Source of the DNA: Periweissella cryptocerci
GTDB lineage: Bacteria > Bacillota > Bacilli > Lactobacillales > Lactobacillaceae
Length of the DNA stretch: 64,000 nt
Assembly: GCF_004358325.1 (NCBI RefSeq)
Contig: NZ_CP037940.1
Span: forward strand, 620,001-684,000
Reading direction: 5' to 3'
Position numbers and translations under genes: made by a program. Below the pieces are notes generated by a model. The model did not search any database, had not been told where the DNA came from, and saw only the letters and a program-made list of their open reading frames with translations. Every line of letters starts with the position of its first letter. Position 1 is the first letter of the stretch. Positions 1-11,216 of the stretch are shown here, one piece after another.

Positions 1-242
1 GATAAACCATCACCTAAACCAACAGTTACCGTTGACTTACCTTCACCAGCAGGGGTTGGATTAATCGAAGTTACCAGAATTAACTTCCCCTTCATTGGGT
101 CATTTTTACGGTTTTGCAAATTTAATTTCGCTTTGTAGTGACCGTATTGTTCTAATTCTTCAGGTTTGATACCAATTTTATCAGCAATTTCGTTGATTGG
201 TTGTAGCTTTGCAGCTTGGGCAATTTCAATATCTGTCAGCAT
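1..242 (-). CDS. fhs: Formate--tetrahydrofolate ligase, N-terminal part (runs off the window)
   Basis: The 80 visible residues match the start of Fhs: a DIEIAQAA opening, an EIADKIGI helix, then a [15 protein letters not shown] loop that is the nucleotide-binding loop of this family. The enzyme makes 10-formyl-THF from formate, THF and ATP in the cytosol. The start is the ATG at 242, about 10 bases after AGGAG. It lies 45 bp after purD on the same strand, so it is probably the last gene of the purine operon, supplying the one-carbon donor for PurN and PurH. The C-terminal part lies outside the window. Confidence 0.9.
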   Translation of the reverse strand, partial: MLTDIEIAQAAKLQPINEIADKIGIKPEELEQYGHYKAKLNLQNRKNDPMKGKLILVTSINPTPAGEGKSTVTVGLGDGL

Positions 243-286
243 TCATTTTCTCCTAAGTTATCTGGATTATTATCAGTTTCAATTAA

Positions 287-1534
287 CTAATTGACAAGCG
301 CCTTTGCACCAATATCACGACGATATTGCAAGGGTGTGTCGAGTTGCTCTAAGTAATCATAAACTAAATGCTGCGCTTCCTCAATATCTGACGCGTGCGC
401 AATTACAGTTGCGACGCGTCCACCTGCCGTCACTAAGCCATTAGTTGACTGTGCGACACTAGCATAATTAATTTCTAATGGCTTGGGCACGTTGGTTGGT
501 ACGATTTGGCCTTTCGTGGCGCTGACTGGATAATTGCTCGATGCCAACACAACGCCAAGGTATGTTTGTGCTGTTTGCCACTTAGCCGAAACTGGTTTCC
601 CCGTAACTAACCCTAGCAACACTTCATATAAATCACTTTCTAATTGCGGCAAAACAACTTGCGCTTCCGGGTCACCAAAACGCACATTAAATTCAATCGT
701 TTTAGGGCCAGTTACGGTTTGCATTATGCCGGTATACAAAATACCAGTAAATGGTCGACCTTCTGCCTTCATCGCTGCTAAAGTTGGTTCAACAATCGTT
801 TGAATTGCCGCATCAACCATAGCTTGACTAAACTGTGGCACAGGACTATATGCGCCCATTCCACCTGTATTTGGTCCTAAATCACCATTCAATAACCGTT
901 TGTGATCTTGTGCAATCGGCGTATGAATCACTTGATTTTCACCTACGAGGCTAAACAATGAAAATTCTTGTCCAACCAAATACTCTTCAATCACCAATTT
1001 TGTATCGGGCGCCTGCGCGTACACTTGCGTTAGATACTGTTGCGCAGCTCCCGCGCTCTCAATAATCGTGACACCTTTACCAAGCGCCAAACCATCGGCT
1101 TTGAATACTAAGGGGTAAGTTTGGGTCGCAATGTATGTTTGCGCACTCACAAAATCATTGACGACTTGATATTTGGCAGTTGGAATTGCATATTTTTGTA
1201 ATAAGTCTTTTGTAAATGATTTTGAGCCTTCAAGCACCGCCGCTGCTCCACTTGGCCCAAAAATTGGTAATCCAACTTGCCGAAATTCATCAACAATTCC
1301 ATCAATCAAAGGATTTTCCATCCCAACAACCGTTAATTCAAACGCTTGTTGCTGAGCAAAAGTAACTAAGCCCGCCAAATCATCAACTGCAATGGCGACT
1401 GTTTCAATGCCTTCACCAGTAATACCTGGATTCCCCGGGGCGACAAAAACTTTATCAACTTGGGGACTAGCAATTAACTTTTGGGCAAAAGCATGTTCAC
1501 GCGCCCCTGTTCCAATCACTAAAACTTGCGCCAT
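287..1534 (-). CDS. purD: Phosphoribosylamine--glycine ligase (GARS)
   Basis: This 415-residue protein has the full usual length of PurD. It joins glycine to phosphoribosylamine with ATP, the second step of IMP synthesis. Visible marks are the N-terminal VLVIGTGAREHA nucleotide-fold segment, the ATP-grasp stretch KADGLALGKGV (residues 145-155), GPNTGGMGAYSP (about 220-231), and the metal-binding EFNVRFGDPE (281-290). It is the second-last gene of the purine operon, 20 bp after purH, with a GGAG-type ribosome binding site before the ATG. Nothing is broken. Confidence 0.97.
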   Translation of the reverse strand: MAQVLVIGTGAREHAFAQKLIASPQVDKVFVAPGNPGITGEGIETVAIAVDDLAGLVTFAQQQAFELTVVGMENPLIDGIVDEFRQVGLPIFGPSGAAAVLEGSKSFTKDLLQKYAIPTAKYQVVNDFVSAQTYIATQTYPLVFKADGLALGKGVTIIESAGAAQQYLTQVYAQAPDTKLVIEEYLVGQEFSLFSLVGENQVIHTPIAQDHKRLLNGDLGPNTGGMGAYSPVPQFSQAMVDAAIQTIVEPTLAAMKAEGRPFTGILYTGIMQTVTGPKTIEFNVRFGDPEAQVVLPQLESDLYEVLLGLVTGKPVSAKWQTAQTYLGVVLASSNYPVSATKGQIVPTNVPKPLEINYASVAQSTNGLVTAGGRVATVIAHASDIEEAQHLVYDYLEQLDTPLQYRRDIGAKALVN

Positions 1535-1554
1535 GAAAAATTCTCCTCGTGTTT

Positions 1555-3084
1555 TTAGTGTTTAAAGTGGCGATTATTTGAAAATACCAACGCAATACCC
1601 AGTTCATTGGCTTTATCAATTGAATCTTGATCCTTAATTGAGCCACCTGGTTCGACAATCGCTGTAATTCCATGCGTTGCAGCATATTCAACTGAGTCGT
1701 TCATTGGGAAGAACGCATCTGATGCTAAAACTGCTTCGCCAAATGCTGGTTTAACTTGGGCGTGATCAATGGCAATTTTAACTGAGTCAATCCGGTTAGG
1801 TTGCCCAGCCCCCACGCCTAACGTTTGGCCATTAGCAGCCACAATGATTGCGTTAGATTTAACGTGTTTTACAGCCTTTTGCGCAAAGACTAGCGCTTCA
1901 AGTTGAACTTTGGTTGGCTGTGCTTCTGAAACAACTTTAAAATCAGCTAAGTCTTCGGTTACTAAATCACGGTCTTGAACTAAAATCCCACCTAGAACTG
2001 AGACCACATCTTGCTTAGCGGCGATTGGTTGATTAATTGGTAATTGCAATAAGCGCAAGTTTTTCTTTTTAGCCAATTCCGTAAACGCTTCTTCAGTGTA
2101 ACTAGGCGCAATGATAATTTCTAAAAATATCTTGTGCATTGCTTGGGCAGTTTCTAGATCAACTTCACGATTTAAAACAACCACACCACCAAAGATTGAA
2201 ATATCGTCAGCCTTAAAGGCTTTATCCCAAGCTTCAAATAGCGTATCAGCTTGACCAATTCCCGCCGGATTCATGTGCTTTAACGTCACCACTGTTGGTT
2301 TGTTATTAAAATCAGCAATTACACGTAATGCTGCATCTGCATCGCGGAGGTTATTGTATGATAATTTCTTACCGTGCAATACTTCGGCTGCTAAAATTGA
2401 ATAGTTTTCAGGTTGATCACTAACGTAGGCGGTCGCACTTTGGTGGGCATTTTCACCATAACGTAAGGCATCGTATTTTGTAAAACTCAAAGTTAAGTTT
2501 TCAGGATATGTTTCCGTTGTTAGATAGTTGGCAATCAAACTATCATAAGCGGCCGTATGTTGGAACACCTTTGCGGCAAATTGACGCCGAACAGCTGGTG
2601 TTAAACCATCATTTTTTAGTAATTCAATCGCTTGGGGATAATCTGCTGGATCAACGATTGGGAGCACAGCAGCGTGATTTTTAGCAGCTGAACGTAACAT
2701 TGATGGTCCACCAATATCGATTTGTTCGATTGCTTGGGCAAATGTTACATCAGGTTTAGCAATAGTTTCTTTGAATGGGTACAAATTAACGACTACCACG
2801 TCAATTGGTTCAATCCCATGTTCTTTGATTGTCGCCATGTGCTCTGGCAAATCCCGACGAGCTAACAAGCCACCATGGACATTCGGATGTAAAGTTTTAA
2901 CCCGACCATCCAGCATTTCAGGGAAACCAGTAATTTCATCAATCGGCGTCACTGGTAAATTAGCGGCCGCCAAAACTTTTAACGTGCCCCCCGTTGAAAC
3001 CAATTGATAATCTAATTCATGTAAACTTTGCGCTAATTCAACCAAACCTGTTTTATCAGAAACACTCAACAATGCACGCTTCAT
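1555..3084 (-). CDS. purH: Bifunctional AICAR formyltransferase / IMP cyclohydrolase
   Basis: This 509-residue protein carries out the last two steps to IMP: formylation of AICAR with 10-formyl-THF, then ring closure. The N-terminal MGS-like cyclohydrolase domain holds STGGTLKVL (30-38) and [13 protein letters not shown] (60-72). The AICAR transformylase domain holds YGENAHQ (209-215) and the catalytic Lys-His of KHMNPAG (269-275). Length and motifs are standard. It sits 6 bp after purN in the operon, and the nearby fhs gene would supply its cofactor. Confidence 0.97.
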   Translation of the reverse strand: MKRALLSVSDKTGLVELAQSLHELDYQLVSTGGTLKVLAAANLPVTPIDEITGFPEMLDGRVKTLHPNVHGGLLARRDLPEHMATIKEHGIEPIDVVVVNLYPFKETIAKPDVTFAQAIEQIDIGGPSMLRSAAKNHAAVLPIVDPADYPQAIELLKNDGLTPAVRRQFAAKVFQHTAAYDSLIANYLTTETYPENLTLSFTKYDALRYGENAHQSATAYVSDQPENYSILAAEVLHGKKLSYNNLRDADAALRVIADFNNKPTVVTLKHMNPAGIGQADTLFEAWDKAFKADDISIFGGVVVLNREVDLETAQAMHKIFLEIIIAPSYTEEAFTELAKKKNLRLLQLPINQPIAAKQDVVSVLGGILVQDRDLVTEDLADFKVVSEAQPTKVQLEALVFAQKAVKHVKSNAIIVAANGQTLGVGAGQPNRIDSVKIAIDHAQVKPAFGEAVLASDAFFPMNDSVEYAATHGITAIVEPGGSIKDQDSIDKANELGIALVFSNNRHFKH

Positions 3085-3090
3085 AATTTA

Positions 3091-3666
3091 TTAATCCTCC
3101 GTTGTGATTAACTGTGCTAGGACTGTGGGATAAAGTTCATGTTCAACTGCATGGATCTGAGTTTCAAGGGCTGCCAATCCTTTTCCGGCTTCAATTGGCA
3201 CAACCGCTTGTTGGATAATTTCACCGGTATCAATGCCGGCATCGACATAATGGACTGTGACACCCGTTTCTGTGACACCGGCATTGAATGCATCTAAAAT
3301 TCCGTGACGCCCAGGAAAATTTGGTAGTAAGGCGGGGTGAATATTAATCACACGCTTAGGATAAATATCCAATAGCGTTGGCGTTAAAATTCGCATATAA
3401 CCTGCTAATAAAATCAAATCAACACTAGCAGCTTGTAGCTTTGCGACCAACGCCAATTCGGCCGCTTGTTTGTTTGGAAAACTTTTATAATTAAGATAAA
3501 AGGCTGGCACATTGCGTTCTTTGGCGCGTTCAATCACCGCAATATCGGGGTGATCAACCACTAACAACACAATTTGAGCAGGCAATTGTTGGGCCGTAAT
3601 CGCATCAGCTAAGGCGACAAAATTAGTCCCGGTTCCAGAAGCAAAGATGGCCAGTTTAGTATTCAT
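3091..3666 (-). CDS. purN: Phosphoribosylglycinamide formyltransferase
   Basis: This 191-residue GART transfers a formyl group from 10-formyl-THF to GAR. It has the FASGTGTNF loop (residues 8-16) and the family's catalytic triad: Asn108 and His110 in INIHPALLP, and Asp146 in AGIDTG. Its start lies inside the end of purM (11-bp overlap), which points to translational coupling. Only the folate-dependent PurN is seen here; no formate-dependent PurT is present in the window. Confidence 0.96.
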   Translation of the reverse strand: MNTKLAIFASGTGTNFVALADAITAQQLPAQIVLLVVDHPDIAVIERAKERNVPAFYLNYKSFPNKQAAELALVAKLQAASVDLILLAGYMRILTPTLLDIYPKRVINIHPALLPNFPGRHGILDAFNAGVTETGVTVHYVDAGIDTGEIIQQAVVPIEAGKGLAALETQIHAVEHELYPTVLAQLITTED

Positions 3667-4696
3667 AATTCAACTTTCCTTCCATCACAATTGCATCTGT
3701 TCCAGTTTTTTCACCAATCACACCAATTCGTGTCACTTGTTCCAATGAATGTTGCAACTTGTTAATTACTTTGGCCACATCTTCAGGATGGACGACTAGG
3801 ACAAACCCGATACCTAAATTAAAGGTACGTAACATATCAGCATCACTCACGTTTCCTACTTGGGCTAGTTCGGCAAATATCTTAGGAATGTGCCAACTGG
3901 AACATTCTAGGTTAGCTTGTAAATGTGCTGGCAATGTTCGCGGTAAATTTTCAACGAGGCCGCCACCCGTAATATGTGCTGCCCCAACTACTAAGCCCGC
4001 CTCAATTACGGGTAGGACATTCTTAACATACAACCGGGTTGGTTTCAGCAAGGCCACTTGTTGCGCTTGTGGTAAATCTTTGAAATCACGTTGCTGGTTC
4101 GTCAGTAACAATTGGCGGACCAATGAAAACCCATTTGAATGGAGCCCATTTGAGGCAATTCCCAATACAACATCCCCCGCTTGCACATTGGCTGGATTCA
4201 AGAGTTTTGCTTGATCGGCGATACCGACGGCAAAACCGGCTAAATCATAATGCTTGGGTGCATACATTGCTGGTAGTTCAGCCGTTTCGCCCCCAATTAA
4301 TGCCATCCCAGTCGCTTGACACGCCTGAGCAATTCCACGGACAACTTCGCTAACATGTTCCGGCCGGACTTTGTCGATACCTAGATAATCCAGCATGAAC
4401 AATGGTTTGGCACCTTGCGCTAAAATATCATTTGCAACCATCGCCACCAAATCTTGGCCAACGGTGTGATGTTGATTAGCTTCAATCGCTAGCAATAATT
4501 TAGAACCGACACCATCACTGCCCGCAACTAAAACTGGTTGTTCATAGCCGGTTGGTAACCTAAACAGACTGCCAAAGCCACCCAGTCCGCTTAGAACATT
4601 ATCATTATGCGTTGCTTCTACATCGACTTTCATCAGCTCAACAGCGCGGTTTCCTGCGGTAATATCCACCCCTGCGGCGGCATATGCATCTGTCAT
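3656..4696 (-). CDS. purM: Phosphoribosylformylglycinamidine cyclo-ligase (AIRS)
   Basis: This 346-residue AIR synthetase closes the imidazole ring from FGAM and ATP. It opens with the typical YAAAGVDITAGNRAVELMK. It also has GFGSLFRLP, VAGSDGVGSKLLLA, the GGETAELP loop and HITGGGLVENLPR, in family order. The ATG follows the purF stop directly and the 3' end overlaps purN by 11 bp, so it sits in a tightly packed operon. Length is normal. Confidence 0.97.
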   Translation of the reverse strand: MTDAYAAAGVDITAGNRAVELMKVDVEATHNDNVLSGLGGFGSLFRLPTGYEQPVLVAGSDGVGSKLLLAIEANQHHTVGQDLVAMVANDILAQGAKPLFMLDYLGIDKVRPEHVSEVVRGIAQACQATGMALIGGETAELPAMYAPKHYDLAGFAVGIADQAKLLNPANVQAGDVVLGIASNGLHSNGFSLVRQLLLTNQQRDFKDLPQAQQVALLKPTRLYVKNVLPVIEAGLVVGAAHITGGGLVENLPRTLPAHLQANLECSSWHIPKIFAELAQVGNVSDADMLRTFNLGIGFVLVVHPEDVAKVINKLQHSLEQVTRIGVIGEKTGTDAIVMEGKLNYEY

Positions 4697-6163
4697 CTAA
4701 GGTTCCTCCATAAAATCAACTACCCCAGCATCTACAAATGGTTGCATTGCTGGTGCGTAATCATAAATTGGTGATGGATAGTGGCCATCAAAGTAAGCCG
4801 TCGTTAACCCTGTTCCTTGTTCCGTTTTTAAACCAATCGCATCAACCAACCCATCCACGCTTAAAAATTCTAAACTATCGGCGCCAATCATCGCCGTCAT
4901 TTCGGCTAATGAATGGTTAGCAGCCATCAATTCCTCAGTGGTTTGCATATCAATGCCATAAAATGATGGAAACCGGAAACGTGGTGAGCCAATCCGCACG
5001 TGCACTTCACTAGCACCAGCCTCGCGGAGCATCCGCACAATGTACATTGACGTCGTCCCACGCACAATTGAATCATCCACTAAAACAACCCGCTTACCTG
5101 CAACGACTCCGCGAACTGACGAGAGCTTCATTCGGACTGCCCGTTCTCGGCGGTCTTGGGTTGGTTCAATAAAAGTCCGCGCAATGTATTGATTCTTAAC
5201 CAAGCCCATTTCATTTGGCAAGCCAGTTGCTTCGGCATAACCAGAAGCGACTGATAGTGATGAGTTAGGCACACCAACGACAATATCAGCATCCACGGCA
5301 TGTTCTGCGGCCAAAGTTGCCCCCATTCGTTTGCGAGCCGTATGCACATTAACTCCGTATATATCTGAATCGGGGCGGGCAAAATAGATATATTCCATTG
5401 AATCAATTTGCAACGCGGTATTTTCTGTAAAATGATCAATGTGCATGCCGGCATCATCAATTGTGACTAATTCACCCGGTTGGACATCGCGAACAAATTT
5501 TGCACCCACAACATTTAGCGCTGCTGTTTCACTAGTGACCACATATTGACCACCATCAACTTGCCCGATAACAAATGGCCGAAAGCCGTGCGGATCCAAG
5601 GCCGCATACAACGCATCGGGTGTTAATAATAGGAAAGCAAAGCCCCCATGAACTTGATTCAAAGCGTCCTTAATCTTTGCGCCCATCGTTTCTGCAGGCG
5701 ACCGGCGAATCAGATGTAACAGAATTTCTGAATCTGAACTTGATTGGAAAATCGCGCCATCGGTTTCTAATTGTTTGCGCAGCGTGAATTGATTAGTTAA
5801 GTTACCATTGTGTGCTAAAGCAATTTGACTATCGCTAAAGTGCGCCAACAGTGGTTGAATATTTTCAATCCCGTTTGAACCTGAAGTTGCGTACCGTACG
5901 TGGCCAACGGCAGCATCACTACCAGCTAAATTTTGGAGCGCGGTCCCACGACCAAAGACATCTGCTAACAAACCTAAGCCACGTTCTTGCCGTAATTTTC
6001 CGTTTTGTCGGCCAACAATTCCCGCACCTTCTTGCCCGCGGTGTTGTAATGCGTGTAGGCCATAATACGTCATGTCAGCCGCTTCGTTGACACCCCAAAC
6101 ACCAAAAATACCACATTCTTCATTTAAGCCTTTTGTATCTTGGCCCATTACTTTAATAGCCAT
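4697..6163 (-). CDS. purF: Amidophosphoribosyltransferase
   Basis: This enzyme commits PRPP to purine synthesis, using glutamine to make phosphoribosylamine. I start it at the ATG at 6163, giving 488 aa, because GGAAGGA lies 9-10 bases before it; an in-frame ATG 18 bases upstream overlaps that site. The Ntn glutaminase nucleophile is Cys17 in NEECGIFG, so a 16-residue propeptide is expected to be removed. The PRPP loop [13 protein letters not shown] falls at about 360-372. The start overlaps the end of purL by 16 bp. Confidence 0.96.
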   Translation of the reverse strand: MAIKVMGQDTKGLNEECGIFGVWGVNEAADMTYYGLHALQHRGQEGAGIVGRQNGKLRQERGLGLLADVFGRGTALQNLAGSDAAVGHVRYATSGSNGIENIQPLLAHFSDSQIALAHNGNLTNQFTLRKQLETDGAIFQSSSDSEILLHLIRRSPAETMGAKIKDALNQVHGGFAFLLLTPDALYAALDPHGFRPFVIGQVDGGQYVVTSETAALNVVGAKFVRDVQPGELVTIDDAGMHIDHFTENTALQIDSMEYIYFARPDSDIYGVNVHTARKRMGATLAAEHAVDADIVVGVPNSSLSVASGYAEATGLPNEMGLVKNQYIARTFIEPTQDRRERAVRMKLSSVRGVVAGKRVVLVDDSIVRGTTSMYIVRMLREAGASEVHVRIGSPRFRFPSFYGIDMQTTEELMAANHSLAEMTAMIGADSLEFLSVDGLVDAIGLKTEQGTGLTTAYFDGHYPSPIYDYAPAMQPFVDAGVVDFMEEP

Positions 6164-8364
6164 GAAATTGCGTCCTTCCAAGTTGCGTATGCTTGTTTTG
6201 CTGTGACATTCAACTGTGCGTCATTTGCTGTAATTACAATATTTTGTTCTGCGCTAACATGGCCTAATAACGTTGCTTGTGAGCCAACAAGTTTTTCAAA
6301 TTCAGTTTGTTTGGCCGGATTTACAGATACGACAAAGCGTCCTTGTGTTTCGCTGAAGAGTTGGGCAGCTGAACCATCGAAGCGTGCGACCAAGCCAAAT
6401 TCTGTGCCAAATACAATTTCAGCGAGGCCAACCGCTAAGCCGCCTTCCGCCAAATCGTGGGCGCTGTTGATTAAGCCAGCGCGAATCGCTTGTAAAACAA
6501 TTTGTTGATTGCGTTGTTCTGCTGCCGCATCAAAATCAAACAAACGGCCACTGATTTCACCGGCGAGCATCTTTTGAATTTCGGTACCATTATATGCATC
6601 GGTCGTGTTACCAATCACATAAATTAAGTCATCTGCATTTTTCACGGTTTGCGTCGTAATATGGACGACATCCGTGTGCAACCCAACCATGCCAATCATC
6701 GGTGTTGGGTAAATATCCTCACCGTTGTACTCGTTGTAGAGTGAAACATTTCCCGAAATCACCGGTGTATTCAACCGTTTCGCAAAGTCAGTAATTCCTT
6801 GAACTGCTTGATCAAGTTCGTAATAAACTTCTGGCTTATCGGGATTACCAAAATTCAAGCAATCAGTAATACCAATGGGTTCTGCCCCTGAAGCAATAAT
6901 GTTACGCGCTGCTTCAGCCATCGCTATTTGCCCACCGATAAATGGATCTAAATATAAGTAGCGCCCATTGACATCCGTCGTCATTGCGAGGGCTTTTTTC
7001 GTCCCGCGAATCCGGACGACGGCCGCATCACTTCCTGGCTTCACCACCGTATTAGTGCGTACCATCGAATCAAAGTGCCGGAATAAATCAGCCTTGGAAG
7101 CAATGGTTGGCTGCGCTAACATTTGCAAGAACGTTGCTTGTAAATCCGTAATGACCGGTTGATATTGAGCTGGATTAGCATTGCTAATACGGGCAGGCTT
7201 TTTTGCGGGTAATTCGTATTTAGGCGCTTTCGTTAAAGTTTGCGCATCGATATCGGCAACCGTTTCACCTTTAAAATCTAAACGATATTGGCCGTCATCC
7301 GTCACTTTCCCAATCACCACGGCATCCAGACCAGCGTTCGCAAACACATCAATTGCTTCTTGCTCATGCCCTTGCTTAATGACAAGTAACATCCGCTCTT
7401 GTGATTCAGAAAGCATTAACTCATACGGTGTCATACCTGTTTCACGTTGAGGGACAAGGTCCAGGTTCAACTGAATTCCCATCCCGGCTTTAGAAGCCAT
7501 TTCTGCTGAAGAAGAAACTAACCCAGCTGCTCCCATATCTTGAATGCCGACCACGATGTCTGCATGGTCACGCACAATCGCAATTGTGGCATCCATTACG
7601 AGCTTTTCTGTAAACGGATCACCAACTTGGACGGCGGAACGATCAGCTTCGGCTTCGTCGCTAAATGCTGCCGAGGCAAACGTCGCCCCGTGAATTCCGT
7701 CACGTCCAGTCTTGGCGCCAACGTATAAAATTGAGTTATCAACTCCACGCGCTTGGCCAACTTGCATCGCGTCTTGATCAAGCAGCCCGACTGCCATAAC
7801 ATTCACCAATGGGTTCCCCGCATAAGTCTTATCAAAACCGATTTCACCACCGACTGTTGGAATCCCAATCGCATTCCCATAACCCGCAATACCGGCAACA
7901 ATTTCATTAATTAAATATTTTGTATGTTCGTTATCAATTTCCCCGAACCGTAAGCTATCGAGGACGGCAATTGGTTGAGCACCCATTGAAAAAATATCAC
8001 GCAAGATTCCACCAACACCCGTAGCTGCTCCTTCATACGGTTCCACTGCCGACGGGTGGTTATGACTTTCGGCTTTGAAAACCACCGCCTGATTGTCGCC
8101 GATATCTAATATCCCGGCACCCTCACCTGGCCCTTGCAAAACACGTTCATTTTGCGACCAAAATTTTCGTAAGACTGGTTTTGATTTCTTATACGAAACG
8201 TGTTCGCTCCACATTGCTGCAAACAATCCCGTTTCAGTATAGTTAGGCAAGCGCCCTAGTTTATCAGTTGCTAATTGATATTCAGCTTCTGTTAGCCCCC
8301 AGGGCAAGTAAATTTTTTCATCACGAATTTGAACTGGTGTTGGTTCAGTGTAAGTCAAAGTCAT
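6148..8364 (-). CDS. purL: Phosphoribosylformylglycinamidine synthase subunit PurL (small type)
   Basis: This 738-residue protein is the small PurL of Gram-positive bacteria, which works with PurQ and PurS to turn FGAR into FGAM. The N-terminal segment has [16 protein letters not shown], and two repeated AIRS-like ATP-binding halves follow, with [20 protein letters not shown] in the first and [13 protein letters not shown] in the second. It has no fused glutaminase domain, in line with the separate purQ and purS upstream. GGAGG precedes the ATG, which overlaps the purQ stop by 4 bp. Confidence 0.97.
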   Translation of the reverse strand: MTLTYTEPTPVQIRDEKIYLPWGLTEAEYQLATDKLGRLPNYTETGLFAAMWSEHVSYKKSKPVLRKFWSQNERVLQGPGEGAGILDIGDNQAVVFKAESHNHPSAVEPYEGAATGVGGILRDIFSMGAQPIAVLDSLRFGEIDNEHTKYLINEIVAGIAGYGNAIGIPTVGGEIGFDKTYAGNPLVNVMAVGLLDQDAMQVGQARGVDNSILYVGAKTGRDGIHGATFASAAFSDEAEADRSAVQVGDPFTEKLVMDATIAIVRDHADIVVGIQDMGAAGLVSSSAEMASKAGMGIQLNLDLVPQRETGMTPYELMLSESQERMLLVIKQGHEQEAIDVFANAGLDAVVIGKVTDDGQYRLDFKGETVADIDAQTLTKAPKYELPAKKPARISNANPAQYQPVITDLQATFLQMLAQPTIASKADLFRHFDSMVRTNTVVKPGSDAAVVRIRGTKKALAMTTDVNGRYLYLDPFIGGQIAMAEAARNIIASGAEPIGITDCLNFGNPDKPEVYYELDQAVQGITDFAKRLNTPVISGNVSLYNEYNGEDIYPTPMIGMVGLHTDVVHITTQTVKNADDLIYVIGNTTDAYNGTEIQKMLAGEISGRLFDFDAAAEQRNQQIVLQAIRAGLINSAHDLAEGGLAVGLAEIVFGTEFGLVARFDGSAAQLFSETQGRFVVSVNPAKQTEFEKLVGSQATLLGHVSAEQNIVITANDAQLNVTAKQAYATWKDAISWLLK

Positions 8365-9044
8365 ACGTTGCTAACCTCCAAGTGTGTTGCTAAACTAGCC
8401 AGAATTGATTGGAAAAATGCCCGTCCATCAGTATTTCCTAATAACTCGTCAACTGCACGTTCGGGGTGCGGCATCATTCCAAAGACATTACCGGCTTTAT
8501 TCATCACCCCAGCAATATTTGCCACGGAACCATTGGGATTATCAGTATATGCGAACAGAATCTGATTATTGCCTTGTAACTCTGCCAATTGCGCTTCGTC
8601 CACATAGTAATTACCTTCACCATGTGCGATTGGCAACTTGATGGTTGGTGTTTCAAATGCATTAGTGAAAGTTGTCGTAGCATTTGCAATCGTTAAGCCA
8701 GTTTCATCACAGATAAAGCCCGGCTGAATATTAGTTTGTAACGCACCTGGTAATAGTCCTGCTTCCGTTAAAATCTGGAAACCATTACAGATACCAACAA
8801 TAATTTTACCTTGCTGATTTGCCGTGATTAACGCATCCATAACTGGTGAAAATCGAGCAATTGCCCCCGTTCGTAAATAATCACCATACGAGAAGCCACC
8901 TGGTAAAAAAATCGCGTCATAAGCACTTAAATCTGTCGTGGTTGCTGGAATGATTGTTGTCTCAATTCCAAACTCATCATGGAGCGCATAGTACATATCA
9001 TAATCACAATTTGAACCAGGAAAAGTAATTACGGCTGCTTTCAT
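8361..9044 (-). CDS. purQ: Phosphoribosylformylglycinamidine synthase glutaminase subunit
   Basis: This 227-residue class I glutamine amidotransferase supplies ammonia to PurL. The triad is plain: the nucleophile Cys86 in VGICNGFQ, and His193 with Glu195 in MPHPER. The N-terminus FPGSNCDYD and the [12 protein letters not shown] loop are characteristic of PurQ. It overlaps purL by 4 bp and follows purS after a 60-bp gap, one of the longer gaps in this operon. Confidence 0.97.
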   Translation of the reverse strand: MKAAVITFPGSNCDYDMYYALHDEFGIETTIIPATTTDLSAYDAIFLPGGFSYGDYLRTGAIARFSPVMDALITANQQGKIIVGICNGFQILTEAGLLPGALQTNIQPGFICDETGLTIANATTTFTNAFETPTIKLPIAHGEGNYYVDEAQLAELQGNNQILFAYTDNPNGSVANIAGVMNKAGNVFGMMPHPERAVDELLGNTDGRAFFQSILASLATHLEVSNV

Positions 9045-9104
9045 TTTTCAGTTACCTCTTGATTGTGTTTGTACCCATTAAGCCTGACGTAGGTAAGACA
9101 CATT

Positions 9105-9359
9105 TCACCCTTCAATTTTTTCGAGTTCGTAGCGGAATACTTCCATGTTGACGTTAATTAGTAACTGTTGACTAAATGCTTCAACTTCTTTAGCAACTTG
9201 ATTGACATCACTATTATCAAGTTTGATTTCAAAATATTTGCCCATCACGACATCTTGGACATCCGCATATTCCATCCGGTGTAAGGCATCTTTTACGGTT
9301 TCACCTTTGGGGTCAAGAATTGAAGGCTTGTAAGTCACATAAATTTTTGCTAAATACAT
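9105..9359 (-). CDS. purS: Phosphoribosylformylglycinamidine synthase subunit PurS
   Basis: This 84-residue protein is the small bridging subunit of the PurLQS complex. It has the usual opening KIYVTYKPSILDPKGETVKDAL and a C-terminal strand with NVNMEVFRYELEKIE. Size and position between purC and purQ are standard for Gram-positive purine operons. Confidence 0.95.
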   Translation of the reverse strand: MYLAKIYVTYKPSILDPKGETVKDALHRMEYADVQDVVMGKYFEIKLDNSDVNQVAKEVEAFSQQLLINVNMEVFRYELEKIEG

Positions 9360-9372
9360 GTTTTCTTCCTCG

Positions 9373-10104
9373 TTATAATTGATTGGCAGTTAAATAGTTA
9401 GTTAAACGTTCTAAGACAATTTTGTAACCAGTCAAGACATCCCCACTTTGTTGCCGAAAAATATCTTTATCCAGTGAAGCACCTGTATTTAAATCAACGA
9501 GGCGCATATTATCTGGGGATAACTCATCTGCTAAAATCAGCTGATTCGTAGCCGTGTAGCCAAATTCTAATTTAAAGTCAATTAGTTTAATATCGATGGC
9601 TCTAAACGCTTCCGTAAGTATTACATTCACCTGATCCGCAATCACTCGTAACTCATCTAATTCACGTTGTGGCGCGATGTTGAGTGCGACCAATTGCTCA
9701 TCATTCATGAAGGGATCATCGAGTTCATCACTCTTGTAATAAAATTCGTGAACCGCCGGCCGTAGCTCCATCATTGGTGCCACACCATATCTAGTGACAA
9801 AATGTCCCGCCGCAAAATTCCGCACAACAACTTCAACCGGAGTAATCTTAACCTTGGTGACTAATTCGTCGGTTGGGGATAATTGTTGCTGATGATGATT
9901 GGTAATTCCTTGAGCAGTTAAATAATTAAACAGCAAGGCAGAAATTGCGCTGTTAATCCGACCTTTATCCGCAATTTGTTCTTTACGCTTCCCATTCAAA
10001 GCCGTGGCTTGGTCTAAATAATGAATCCAAAGTACATCGGCGTTATCCGTCGTAAAAACTTGTTTTGCTTTACCTTCATAGATGAGCGTTCGTTTTTCCA
10101 TCAT
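9373..10104 (-). CDS. purC: Phosphoribosylaminoimidazole-succinocarboxamide synthase (SAICAR synthetase)
   Basis: This 243-residue ATP-dependent ligase joins aspartate to CAIR. It begins with LIYEGKAKQVF, then has the VVRNFAAGHF segment, and later the LIDFKLEFG and ADELSPDNMRL motifs typical of PurC. Two ATG codons stand in tandem at 10104 and 10101, and the first overlaps the purK stop by 4 bp. Which of the two starts is used cannot be told, and it changes the protein by one residue. Confidence 0.96.
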   Translation of the reverse strand: MMEKRTLIYEGKAKQVFTTDNADVLWIHYLDQATALNGKRKEQIADKGRINSAISALLFNYLTAQGITNHHQQQLSPTDELVTKVKITPVEVVVRNFAAGHFVTRYGVAPMMELRPAVHEFYYKSDELDDPFMNDEQLVALNIAPQRELDELRVIADQVNVILTEAFRAIDIKLIDFKLEFGYTATNQLILADELSPDNMRLVDLNTGASLDKDIFRQQSGDVLTGYKIVLERLTNYLTANQL

Positions 10105-11216
10105 TCCCCCTTATCTGTTAACCAATCAATATTTTTACTAATTGCGATTTCCCCTAAAACTGTGAAATGACCAAGTTTACGCATTGGTCGAATTTCACCC
10201 TTCCCATAATCATGAAAATGCCATTCTGGGTGCGCATGTAATGCTAGTCGTGCTCGGGTCAGTTGTGTGCCTAACAAGTTAATCATCAATGCCGGCTTCA
10301 TCAATTCAAGTGGTTGAATTGGTAAGCCGACAATACTGCGAATATGACCTTCAAATTGCGAAACATTCATCGCTTCAATTGAATAGTGACCTGAATTATG
10401 GGGCCGTGGTGCTAATTCATTAACTAAAACTTGCTGGTCGGCGGTCACAAACATTTCAATTCCCAATACACCGCGAAGGTCTAACTTGTTTGCGAGCTTC
10501 GTTGCAATCGTATCAATTTGCATTTGAACACTAGGGGCAACTAAGGCGGGCGCTAGTGTTTTTTGTAACACATGCTGGGCATGAAAATTTTCAACAACCG
10601 GCCAAATGTGAACTTCGTCATTCCCATCGCGAGTCACCATCACCGATACTTCTTTGATAAAACTTGTTCGCTGTTCCAAGATTGCGGGCACCGCAGCGTA
10701 TAGATCACTGGCAGCTTGTAAATCATCAACATTAGCAATATCACGCTGCCCATGTCCGTCATAACCACCCGTGGTTGTTTTTAAGATTCCTGGCAAAATT
10801 GCTTTGATTACTGCTTCACTTGGCAGATGCTCATCAATTACCAGAAAGTTAACCGTGGGAATGCCTAATTCGTGCAGGAACGTCTTTTCCGTAATCCGGT
10901 TCCGTGTTACACGTAATAATTCAGTACCTTGTGGGATTTCGGTGAATGGCAGTACTTGCGTTAGCGCTGCCAAATCAACATTTTCAAATTCATAAGTTAG
11001 GACATCACTGCGTTTGGCTAAGTCAGTTAACGCGGCTAAGTCATCGTATGGTGCATTGATTTCAAAATCACTAACTTGTCCTGCCGGGCTAGCTGGTGTT
11101 GGATCTAACACACCCACTTTATACCCCATTGCCTTAGCACTTTGAGCTAACATCTGCCCCAACTGACCGCCACCAATAATACCAATCGTTGCTGGTGGTA
11201 AGATTGTTTTAATCAT
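10101..11216 (-). CDS. purK: 5-(carboxyamino)imidazole ribonucleotide synthase
   Basis: PurK carboxylates AIR to N5-CAIR with ATP and bicarbonate. I choose the ATG at 11216 (371 aa): it overlaps the purE stop by 8 bp and leads straight into TIGIIGGGQLGQMLA, the family's N-terminal dinucleotide-like fold. A further start would add seven residues not typical of PurK. The ATP-grasp core shows LKTTTGGYDGHGQ and the C-terminal NELAPRPHNSGHYS. Together with purE it forms the bacterial two-step carboxylation route. Confidence 0.95.
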   Translation of the reverse strand: MIKTILPPATIGIIGGGQLGQMLAQSAKAMGYKVGVLDPTPASPAGQVSDFEINAPYDDLAALTDLAKRSDVLTYEFENVDLAALTQVLPFTEIPQGTELLRVTRNRITEKTFLHELGIPTVNFLVIDEHLPSEAVIKAILPGILKTTTGGYDGHGQRDIANVDDLQAASDLYAAVPAILEQRTSFIKEVSVMVTRDGNDEVHIWPVVENFHAQHVLQKTLAPALVAPSVQMQIDTIATKLANKLDLRGVLGIEMFVTADQQVLVNELAPRPHNSGHYSIEAMNVSQFEGHIRSIVGLPIQPLELMKPALMINLLGTQLTRARLALHAHPEWHFHDYGKGEIRPMRKLGHFTVLGEIAISKNIDWLTDKGE